A stretch of 9,570 nucleotides of DNA from assembly GCA_947302185.1 (NCBI GenBank), contig CAMYVI010000088.1, positions 1-9,570 on the forward strand, given 5' to 3'. The DNA comes from an uncultured Lachnospiraceae bacterium (lineage in GTDB: Bacteria > Bacillota_A > Clostridia > Lachnospirales > Lachnospiraceae). The translations under genes and the position numbers were made by a program. Under the pieces are notes generated by a model, which was not told the DNA's origin, searched no databases, and saw nothing but the letters and a program-made list of their open reading frames with translations. Below are positions 1 through 5,095 of the stretch, in pieces (position 1 is the stretch's first letter; every line of letters starts with the position of its first letter).

Positions 1-489
1 ACCGGGTCTACAGGGAGGCGGTGCGTGTCCTCGCGCTGTTCTACGACACCGTCTGTGGAGGGTGCTGGGGCGCATCCGGAAGAAGGGCCGGGAGCACGGG
101 CCGAAGAGCGCCGGAGGCCTCTGGAAGTACGCCGTGCGGTGCAACGAGGAGCTCGCAAGGAGAACGGCGGCGGCCATTGCGCGGTTCGCGGAAGAGAACG
201 GCGCGGACGTCATCGTCTTCGAGTACCTGGATATGAAGGGGAAGATCCGGGGGAAGCGGAAGATGCGCCTGCACCTGTGGAAGAAGCGCGGGGTACAGAA
301 GATATGCGCGCACATGGCGCACCGGAAAGGGATCCGTGTCTCGAGGGTGTGCGCGTGGAAGACGAGCGCGCTGGCATATGACGGGTCCGGGGACGTGGAG
401 AGGGACCCGGACAACCACAGCCTGTGCACGTTCACGAACGGGAAGAGATACAACTGTGACCTGTCCGCGTCCTACAACATCGGGGCGCG
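1..489 (+). pseudogene. tnpB: Internally deleted TnpB (IS605 OrfB-type) relic
   Basis: TnpB proteins are RNA-guided RuvC nucleases carried by IS200/IS605-type elements. From 62 the frame reads a C-terminal TnpB half: a helical stretch, VIVFEYL with the likely RuvC-II Glu (residue 54 counting from 62), a basic segment, VCAWKTS, and NCDLSASYNIGAR with the likely RuvC-III Asp (residue 133). Cysteines remain near residues 98, 122 and 132, so the zinc-ribbon region is recognisable but lacks paired CxxC motifs; this may be a feature of the subgroup. The first ~55 bases, in another frame, read RVYREAVRVLALFYDTV, which resembles an N-terminal helix of the same family, so a frame change and loss of the middle (including the RuvC-I Asp segment) lie around 45-62. 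The reading frame runs into unrelated sequence after about 489. The piece is visibly more GC-rich than the genes downstream. It cannot be an active nuclease. The left end lies outside the window. Confidence is high for a TnpB relic, lower for the N-terminal fragment. Confidence 0.72.
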
Positions 490-692
490 ATGTCGTTCAG
501 GACAAGTGGGAAGCTCTGAGCGGCCAGAGGTGGAAAATAAATAGGAACGGAAATGGCACCGTGACGCTCACAAATGTGCTCGGCACCGTGCTTCACCTGG
601 CAAATAATTCGATACAGAACCATTCGAATATTGTTGCCCGGGTACCGGCTGAGACCGGGGAGCAGAAGTGGGATTTTGAAAATACGGCATGA
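489..692 (+). pseudogene. C-terminal remnant of a ricin-type beta-trefoil protein
   Basis: In the frame that starts at 489 the sequence reads about 67 residues to a TGA at 690-692 with no start codon or ribosome site of its own. Two QxW motifs typical of ricin B-like beta-trefoil repeats are visible: SGQRW (QRW at 525-533) and GEQKW (QKW at 663-671). They lie 46 residues apart, which fits one trefoil repeat of this fold. Between them is the usual pattern of a short TVTLTNVLGTVLHL strand pair and a polar loop. Such domains bind carbohydrate in secreted or surface proteins. The 5' part of the gene is missing and its place is taken by the tnpB relic in a different frame. I read it as a truncated, non-functional tail. 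The domain call rests on two motifs and their spacing only. Confidence 0.55.
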
Positions 693-810
693 CGTGCAGC
701 TGATTGACTTTATGAAAAAAATTGTGCCCTGAAGGTGTACACGATTTGTCTTTTGCGGTGTAGGCTGAGAGCGCATATTTTACGAACGACATGTTGAGGG
801 AGATGAGAAA

Positions 811-1077
811 ATGATTCGCAAACGCATCACATTTTACGGAAGAGTTCAGGGCGTCGGTTTCCGATATCGCGCCCGCCGCGCAGCGGATTTGTACGGCTGC
901 ACCGGATGGGCGAGAAACGAGTGGAATGATACCGTGACTATGGAAATACAGGGGGAAGAGGAGCAGATCGACCGTGTTATACAGGCGGTTGATCGCGGGA
1001 CATTTGTGGAAATAGAGAGGATGGAGGTCAAGTGCATTCCTCTCGCTGAACATGAAACCGGGTTTCACACGAGGTAA
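811..1077 (+). CDS. acyP: Acylphosphatase
   Basis: An 88-residue protein, the usual size for acylphosphatase, which hydrolyses the carboxyl-phosphate bond of acyl phosphates in the cytosol. The first family signature is clear: GRVQGVGFRY at residues 10-19, the phosphate loop with the catalytic Arg at 18. The second, GWARN at 32-36, supplies the catalytic Asn at 36. The tail ETGFHTR matches the family's terminal strand. One deviation: the second signature normally has Gly four residues after the catalytic Asn, here Asp 40. The start is fixed by a GAGGGA ribosome site at 796-801. It stands alone between the broken genes upstream and the convergent lipoprotein gene downstream; a hairpin repeat begins 5 bases after its stop. 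No convincing promoter was found in 693-810; a weak TTGCGG/TATTTT pair (753-758, 776-781) is the best I see. Family assignment is secure; the physiological substrate is unknown. Confidence 0.93.
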   Translation: MIRKRITFYGRVQGVGFRYRARRAADLYGCTGWARNEWNDTVTMEIQGEEEQIDRVIQAVDRGTFVEIERMEVKCIPLAEHETGFHTR

Positions 1078-1081
1078 CAGA

Positions 1082-1155
1082 CAGGGACGGTTCTTAACGA
1101 TTAAGAACCGTCCCTGCCTGTTAAGAACCGTCCCTAACCGGTTAAGAACCGTCCC
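1082..1155. repeat. REP-like hairpin repeat, copy 1 (four 14-bp units)
   Basis: A perfect 16-bp inverted repeat (1082-1097 against 1101-1116, loop CGA) is built on the unit TTAAGAACCGTCCC. Two further identical units follow in direct orientation at 1121-1134 and 1142-1155, 20 and 21 bp on. It fills the gap between the convergent acylphosphatase and lipoprotein genes, ending about 9 bp from the latter's stop codon. The hairpin could stop transcription from either side, but no T-run follows it, so a classical intrinsic terminator is not shown. Related copies lie at 4748-4780 and 6338-6414. Confidence 0.9.
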
Positions 1156-1164
1156 CGTCGAGGG

Positions 1165-1821
1165 TCACCCCACACTGACCGTTATACTGACATCCCCGCT
1201 GCCAAGCAGCTCCGTCAGCTCCGCCCCGCTCTTATCTCTGATATGCCCCAGCCTTGTATACGCCCAGGAATTACTGCCATAGAACATGACAATTTGATTC
1301 CCTGCATAGAGAACTATATCCCCCGCGCTTGTTGTCATCTGCGCATCGCCTCGAGGCAGGCTCTGTCCGATCGAGCCGACCTGTTCAAATCCGCCGTACA
1401 TGGACATCTGTATCTCGAGAGGTTCCTCTTCACAGAGGGCGCGCAGCGCTTCCACGCTCTCATTATTCTCCCAGTTCACATGGAGCTCTTCATCGCCGAC
1501 TTTTATAATCATTTCGCGCATTTCTTCCTCCTCCGCTGATTCGTCCTGCATATCATGGGTTGATTGTTCTGTATCCGATGCCTTCTGACTGTTGTCCAAC
1601 GCGGACCCGGAACTCACATCCGATGCCTCCTGATCGTTGCCCTGCGCGGACCCGGAACTCACATCCGATGAGTCCCGAACCGCGTCCTGCTTTACGGACC
1701 CGATACTTATATCCGAATTCTCCCGGCCGACATTCTGCCCCGCACACCCGACGCTTGTGAGCACCATCAATGTGAGCAGAAGAACCGCGGCCCTTCTCTC
1801 AAATATTCTTACCCATCTCAT
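1165..1821 (-). CDS. Cyclophilin-like domain lipoprotein
   Basis: A 218-residue predicted lipoprotein. The N-terminus has basic residues, a hydrophobic stretch (11-22) and a lipobox-like LTSVGC, giving a lipidated Cys at 26. A low-complexity Ser/Asp/Gly/Gln linker (about 28-100) contains SDVSSGSA twice, 15 residues apart, plus a diverged copy SDISIGSV. The C-terminal domain (about 105-218) has the features of the bacterial cyclophilin-like fold family: IIKVGDEEL, a SLPRGD-type loop, GDIVLYAGNQIVMFYGSNSWAYTRLGHI and a final GSGDVSITVSV strand. Family members often sit beside flavodoxins and hydrolases; their function is unknown and prolyl isomerase activity should not be assumed. The start at 1821 has a GGAGG site (1828-1832) and lies inside the end of the upstream flavoprotein gene (23-bp overlap), implying translational coupling. 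It is the last gene of the minus-strand operon. The membrane anchor places it outside the cell. Confidence 0.82.
   Translation of the reverse strand: MRWVRIFERRAAVLLLTLMVLTSVGCAGQNVGRENSDISIGSVKQDAVRDSSDVSSGSAQGNDQEASDVSSGSALDNSQKASDTEQSTHDMQDESAEEEEMREMIIKVGDEELHVNWENNESVEALRALCEEEPLEIQMSMYGGFEQVGSIGQSLPRGDAQMTTSAGDIVLYAGNQIVMFYGSNSWAYTRLGHIRDKSGAELTELLGSGDVSITVSVG
1601..1670. repeat. Tandem repeat in the lipoprotein linker
   Basis: An identical 25-bp unit occurs at 1601-1625 and 1646-1670, 45 bp (15 codons) apart, with a third diverged unit near 1694-1716 at 48 bp. It encodes the SDVSSGSA repeats of the lipoprotein spacer. DNA identity exceeds what protein constraint on a disordered linker would demand, so it probably arose by recent in-frame duplication and can vary in copy number. 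Confidence 0.85.
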
Positions 1822-2338
1822 ACGCCGCCTCCATCGCCGGGCTTTCCGCCACGGTTTTAGGCTCTGTCACGCCGCCGCCGAATACGCATCCGGCAAGACG
1901 CGCTTTCGGGAAACACTCGATCCAGCCTTCCAGGCCACATTTCGCCCGCTCCCAGACTTCATCTTCATTTTCGGCAGCGGCCGCGATGAGATATACATCC
2001 CGGAACGCGTAATCCGTGGTATAGAGCGGGTTGCCCCTGTCGAGCATCGTTTTCATCTGTCCGCTCATTTCGTAGTAGTAGATTGGCGTTGCAAATGCAA
2101 GCACATCCGCTCGTTCCATCTTCTGCTCGATCAGGTCTGCATCATCCCGAATTACGCACCGCCTTGTCGTCTGACAGACAAAGCATCCCCTGCAGAAGCG
2201 AATATCTTTGCCGCGAAGGCTGATCAGTTCTACATCATTTCCCGCGTCAGAAGCGCCTCTGGCAAATTCTGCCGCCAGCATCTCGGAATTGCTTCCCGTG
2301 CGCGGGCTGGTCGATATGATTAATACACGTTTTCCCAT
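1799..2338 (-). CDS. Iron-sulfur flavoprotein-like NAD(P)H-dependent FMN reductase
   Basis: A 179-residue flavodoxin-fold protein. The N-terminus MGKRVLIISTSPRTGSNS has the first beta strand and the FMN phosphate loop (about 9-18). ATPIYYYEMSGQMKTMLDR (about 83-101) is the loop that contacts the isoalloxazine ring in this family. A compact cysteine motif, C49-x2-C52-x2-C55-x5-C61, follows the second strand. The same layout carries the [4Fe-4S] cluster in iron-sulfur flavoproteins, so cluster binding is likely but not proven. Expected role: cytosolic electron transfer to or reduction of a quinone, nitro compound or other acceptor. The start at 2338 has an AGGAG site (2349-2353). It begins 27 bp after the hydrolase gene and overlaps the lipoprotein gene, so the three are co-transcribed. 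The substrate cannot be told from sequence. Confidence 0.87.
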   Translation of the reverse strand: MGKRVLIISTSPRTGSNSEMLAAEFARGASDAGNDVELISLRGKDIRFCRGCFVCQTTRRCVIRDDADLIEQKMERADVLAFATPIYYYEMSGQMKTMLDRGNPLYTTDYAFRDVYLIAAAAENEDEVWERAKCGLEGWIECFPKARLAGCVFGGGVTEPKTVAESPAMEAAYEMGKNI

Positions 2339-2365
2339 GATATTCTCTCTCCTGAACGATCCCGT

Positions 2366-3367
2366 TTATTTCAGGTATTCTCTGTAGAAGCTCTCAATTT
2401 TGTCAAATGGAATCGCATTCTTTCCGCCGCCGTCATACAAGTCTGTATGCACCATGCCAGGAATGATCATCAATTCCTTGTTATCGGTATATTTGTTGCC
2501 GTCTGTCATTGCCGCAAAGGCGTCTCTGGAGAAGTAGCAGGAATGCGCCTTCTCGCCGTGAATAATGAGTACGGCGTTGCGAATCTCATTTGTGTACTGC
2601 AGAATCGGCTGATTCATAAAGGACTCGCAGCCGATCACATTCCAGCCGCCGTTGGAATTCAGCGAACGCTCATGGTAGCCGCGCTCTGTCTTGTAGTAGT
2701 CATAATAGTCTTTTACGAAGAACGGAGCGTCTTCAGGAAGCGGATCGACGACACCGCCGCCCAGCTTGTACTCGCCGGCTTTCAGGTCTTCGAGTCTCTG
2801 TGCACACATGGCTGCTCTGTGCTGATATCTCGCTTCCTCGCTGTCCTCGCTGTCAAAATAGCCTTTGGCATTCACTCTTGTCATATCATACATAGTGGAA
2901 GCGACCGTTGCTTTGACTCTTGTATCGAGCGCCGCAGTGTTGAGCGCCATGCCGCCCCACCCGCAGATGCCGATGATACCGATGCGGTCGGGGTCTGCAT
3001 TTTCATTAAGCGACAGGAAGTCCACCGCCGCCATGAAATCTTCCGTGTTGATGTCCGGCGAGGCCATGTATCTCACGTTTCCGCCGCTCTCGCCTGTGAA
3101 GGACGGATCAAATGCAATCGTCAGGAAACCTCTCTCCGCCAGCGTCTGAGCGTACAAGCCTGAGCACTGTTCCTTGACGGCTCCGAAAGGACCGCTTACT
3201 GCGATTGCAGGCAGCTTGCCGTCTCTTGTCTTCGGCATGTACATATCAGCGGCGAGTGTGATGCCGTAGCGGTTCACAAATGTGACCTTGCTGTGCTCCG
3301 CTTTATCGCTCTTCGGGAAAGTTTTGTCCCATTCTGTTACCAGGTTCAATTCTTCTTTTCTGATCAT
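2366..3367 (-). CDS. Alpha/beta hydrolase (YcjY/dienelactone hydrolase-like)
   Basis: A 333-residue cytosolic alpha/beta hydrolase; no signal peptide is visible. Strands and loops of the fold are recognisable: a hairpin near 26-45 (VTFVNRYGITLAADMYMP), the oxyanion region PAIAVSGPFGAVKEQ (53-67), FDPSFTGESGG (86-96), the nucleophile elbow GICGWGGM (133-140), GEKAHSCYFS (271-280), and the catalytic-His strand MIIPGMVHTDLYD (300-312, His 307). The elbow centre is Cys 135 rather than Ser, as in dienelactone hydrolase and in many YcjY-like proteins, so the nucleophile is probably a thiolate. The GEKAHS segment after the strand near 265-270 is characteristic of the subgroup. The start at 3367 is set by GGAGG at 3377-3381. 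It lies 33 bp after the 84-residue gene and 27 bp before the flavoprotein gene. The substrate is unknown; a small ester, lactone or amide is possible. Confidence 0.88.
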   Translation of the reverse strand: MIRKEELNLVTEWDKTFPKSDKAEHSKVTFVNRYGITLAADMYMPKTRDGKLPAIAVSGPFGAVKEQCSGLYAQTLAERGFLTIAFDPSFTGESGGNVRYMASPDINTEDFMAAVDFLSLNENADPDRIGIIGICGWGGMALNTAALDTRVKATVASTMYDMTRVNAKGYFDSEDSEEARYQHRAAMCAQRLEDLKAGEYKLGGGVVDPLPEDAPFFVKDYYDYYKTERGYHERSLNSNGGWNVIGCESFMNQPILQYTNEIRNAVLIIHGEKAHSCYFSRDAFAAMTDGNKYTDNKELMIIPGMVHTDLYDGGGKNAIPFDKIESFYREYLK

Positions 3368-3400
3368 GTTTGAATTCCTCCGTAGAATCAGCAGATTATT

Positions 3401-3655
3401 TTAATCTGTGATGTTGGCATCGCCGGTTCGGCGATTCATCTGCATTTCTTTTTCTGTCTGCCGGATCAGAAAATCGAGACGGTCGATTTTCCTCCCGCAT
3501 TCGTGAAGCTCATCAATGAGACGGCAGCGGTCTGATTTCATTTTCTGCATGGCTTCCCGGACATGGCCTCCTTCGCACAGGGTCATTATTTCTGCTATGA
3601 GTTCGTCGCGGCATCCCGCATCAGACAGGTTTTGTTTCATATGCTCCGTGTTCAT
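3401..3655 (-). CDS. Small helical four-cysteine protein, unknown function
   Basis: An 84-residue protein, nearly all predicted helix from its heptad-like pattern, with Cys at 15, 27, 44 and 53. The segment CRLIDELHECGRKIDRLDFLIRQTEKEM (44-71) looks like a coiled coil or the dimerisation helix of a small regulator, but there is no helix-turn-helix I can recognise. The frame stays open to an ATG at 3823. I prefer the ATG at 3655 because it has a well-spaced AAGAGGA ribosome site (3661-3667) and because the extra 56 residues would lie across the divergent promoter and operator region. I believe similar short proteins sit beside LysR genes in Lachnospiraceae, but I know no function or symbol. 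It is first in the operon, 33 bp before the hydrolase. The promoter is not clear: TAAAAT on the minus strand (3694-3699) is a possible -10 with a poor -35. Confidence 0.75.
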   Translation of the reverse strand: MNTEHMKQNLSDAGCRDELIAEIMTLCEGGHVREAMQKMKSDRCRLIDELHECGRKIDRLDFLIRQTEKEMQMNRRTGDANITD

Positions 3656-3704
3656 GACAATCCTCTTTGCTGTTATTTGTTTTGACAACATAGATTTTAT
3701 CAGC

Positions 3705-3733
3705 TTGTGATATTTTGCGCTAATTACTATAAT
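3705..3733 (+). promoter_or_regulatory. Sigma-70 promoter of the LysR gene
   Basis: TTGTGA (3705-3710), a 17-bp spacer, then a perfect TATAAT (3728-3733) on the plus strand. Transcription would start near 3740 and give a leader of about 110 nt before the LysR-type gene. The predicted start falls inside the GAATATC inverted-repeat cluster, which suggests autoregulation. Confidence 0.65.
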
Positions 3734-3763
3734 GAATATCGTGATATTCCGTTTCGGAATATC
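3734..3763. promoter_or_regulatory. Candidate LysR-type operator: three GAATATC half-sites
   Basis: GAATATC (3734-3740), its inverse GATATTC (3743-3749) and GAATATC again (3757-3763) make two overlapping palindromes: a 7-bp inverted repeat with a 2-bp gap, and a perfect 9-bp one, GATATTCCG/CGGAATATC (3743-3751, 3755-3763), with a TTT gap. The latter contains the T-N11-A spacing (T3747, A3759) common to LysR-type boxes. It sits in the divergent intergenic region immediately downstream of the LysR -10 element. Binding by the LysR protein is inferred from position and symmetry. Confidence 0.6.
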
Positions 3764-3848
3764 TTGAGGCGTAAATCTCGAAAGAAATTTCCTGAAAATG
3801 TAAAGAATTCGACGAATTTTCATTTTACGGGAAGGAGGCCGTAAACAA

Positions 3849-4727
3849 ATGGAAATAAAGACACTAAGATATTTCCTCGCCGTAGCGCGGGAAGAAAATA
3901 TGACCAGGGCAGCCGAGACTCTTCATGTCACGCAGCCCACACTCTCAAAGCAGTTGAAATCATTGGAGGACGAGCTCGGAAAGAAGCTTTTTACGCGTCA
4001 TTCATTTTCAATCAGGCTGACGGATGAAGGTGTTCTTCTGAGAGACCGTGCCGAAGATCTGGTGAGTATGGCGGATAAGATTGAGAGGGAATTTGTCTCT
4101 CTCGATGATATCACGGGGGGAGATCTGTATTTCGGGCTGGCAGAGTCCTATCAGATCGGTTTTCTCGCCAGAGAGATCAGTATGTTTAAGGAGAGTTATC
4201 CGGGACTGCAGTACCATATAACCAGCGGTGATACGGAGCAGGTCGCAGAGAAGCTGGACAAGGGGCTTCTGGATTTCGTGGTCCTGTGTGAGAAGCCGGA
4301 ACCGGCGAAGTATGAGGCGATAATGTTTCCGGAGTCGGATATCTGGGGCGTCGTGATGCCGGAGGATGATCCGCTGACGGAGAAAGAGGTCATCCGGGTG
4401 GACGATCTTGTAGGGCTTCCGCTTTTCTGTTCGAGACAGTCGTGGGAGAATGATATTCCGAGGTGGGCGGGGGAGAAAATGGATCGGCTGCATTTGGAGG
4501 GGTCTTTCAGGCTGGCATACAATGCATCGCTGTTTGCCAGGGAGCATCTGGGATATCTGCTGACATTTGACAGGCTTGTGAATACGACTCCGGGGAGCGG
4601 GCTTGCGTTTCGCCCGCTTGCGCCTGCCCTGGAGACCCGGCTCTATCTGGTGTGGAAGAGGTATCAGACGTTCTCGCCGATTGCCGAGAGGTTTTTGCAG
4701 CGGGTGCGGCGTTCTTTCGGGGCGTAG
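3849..4727 (+). CDS. LysR-family transcriptional regulator
   Basis: A 292-residue LysR-type regulator of normal length. Residues 1-60 form the winged helix-turn-helix: MEIKTLRYFLAVAREENMTRAAETLHVTQPTLSKQLKSLEDELGKKLFTR, with the recognition helix around TQPTLSKQLKSLE. Then LTDEGVLLRDRAEDLVSM forms the linker helix, and residues from about 90 form the two-lobed effector-binding domain (DLYFGLAESYQIG starts the first strand; DFVVLCEKP and WGVVMPEDDPL are typical inner strands). Start at 3849 with AAGGAGG at 3832-3838. It is divergent from the hydrolase/flavoprotein/lipoprotein operon, the usual arrangement for a LysR regulator and its target, and has a palindromic candidate operator in the shared intergenic region. 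The effector is unknown. Several short inverted repeats in the leader (for example AATTCG/CGAATT at 3806-3818) may add structure to the mRNA. Confidence 0.93.
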   Translation: MEIKTLRYFLAVAREENMTRAAETLHVTQPTLSKQLKSLEDELGKKLFTRHSFSIRLTDEGVLLRDRAEDLVSMADKIEREFVSLDDITGGDLYFGLAESYQIGFLAREISMFKESYPGLQYHITSGDTEQVAEKLDKGLLDFVVLCEKPEPAKYEAIMFPESDIWGVVMPEDDPLTEKEVIRVDDLVGLPLFCSRQSWENDIPRWAGEKMDRLHLEGSFRLAYNASLFAREHLGYLLTFDRLVNTTPGSGLAFRPLAPALETRLYLVWKRYQTFSPIAERFLQRVRRSFGA

Positions 4728-4747
4728 AGGTTCGTCGGCCCCCCGTT

Positions 4748-4780
4748 GGGGACGGTTCTCAACAGTTAAGAACCGTCCCT
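4748..4780. repeat. REP-like hairpin repeat, copy 2
   Basis: A 14-bp inverted repeat with a single C-A mismatch (4749-4762 against 4766-4779, loop CAG), extendable by a G-T pair at 4748/4780. It is made from the same TTAAGAACCGTCCC unit as the copies at 1082 and 6338. It begins about 20 bp after the LysR stop codon and separates that gene from the serine dehydratase promoter. No T-run follows, so terminator activity is possible but not demonstrated. This copy lacks the extra downstream direct units. Confidence 0.87.
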
Positions 4781-4860
4781 GTCTGCTGCCTGAAGCATCC
4801 CTGCGAGAGAGCTGCAGACGGAAGCTCGCGGATTTATCCATGATAGCTTCTCACAGCCCC

Positions 4861-4888
4861 TTGAACACACTAATTTTGATGATATAAT
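4861..4888 (+). promoter_or_regulatory. Sigma-70 promoter of the serine dehydratase gene
   Basis: TTGAAC (4861-4866), a 16-bp spacer and a perfect TATAAT (4883-4888). Transcription would start near 4895, about 200 nt before the ATG at 5096. The promoter lies downstream of the repeat hairpin that follows the LysR gene, so the two genes are probably separate transcription units. Confidence 0.6.
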
Positions 4889-5095
4889 TAAGCCATCAGC
4901 AAGTTTTAATCACATCTTAAGCAGCGCTGCTGCTGTCAACAGCGGATGTTCTTCCGCGATTATCCTTGCTATGTCAGACGTGCGATCTGATATTTCTCTG
5001 AGACAGCAGTGAATTCTGCCGCAATGTTACCGCTTCTGTAATTGCTCAATGCAGCAAATAAAAGAAAAAGTCGTCTATCAAATAGGAGAGATGTA
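4889..5095 (+). promoter_or_regulatory. Long, possibly structured leader of the serine dehydratase mRNA
   Basis: About 200 nt without a credible ORF. The palindrome AGCAGCGCTGCT is at 4920-4931. CTGCTGTC (4930-4937) is exactly complementary to GACAGCAG (5002-5009) and could close a long-range stem around a TCAGA/TCTGA hairpin (4974-4978, 4986-4990). The same bases 4930-4935 can instead pair locally with 4940-4945 around a TCAA loop, so two mutually exclusive folds exist. GCAAT/ATTGC (5021-5025, 5041-5045) adds another short stem close to the ribosome site AGGAGA (5084-5089). No known riboswitch class is recognised. Regulatory function is inference from pairing only. Confidence 0.35.

Noticed and set aside
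432..1068. Minus-strand open frames at 432-776 and 568-1068
   Set aside because: Both cross the ricin-tail remnant and the second runs antisense to acylphosphatase; neither shows a domain or start context.
1082..1155. CRISPR array
   Set aside because: The 14-bp units are in both orientations, with spacers of 3-7 bp, and no cas gene is present; the structure is a hairpin repeat.
1637..3163. Plus-strand open frames at 1637-2323 and 2447-3163
   Set aside because: They lie opposite the flavoprotein and hydrolase genes, which have motifs, ribosome sites and operon spacing; the plus-strand translations show no domain.
4008..4841. 277-codon minus-strand open frame opposite the LysR gene
   Set aside because: Antisense to a confident LysR-type protein, with basic low-quality composition and no motif.
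5013..5040. T-box-like sequence (TGTTACCGC) in the serine dehydratase leader
   Set aside because: It shares only part of the conserved T-box core, lacks the AGGGTGG part, and no terminator stem with a T-run follows before the gene.
5042..5095. TTG start at 5042 for the serine dehydratase
   Set aside because: The added residues are basic and unlike the family, and the ATG at 5096 has a ribosome site and places the GPSSSHTVGP signature correctly.
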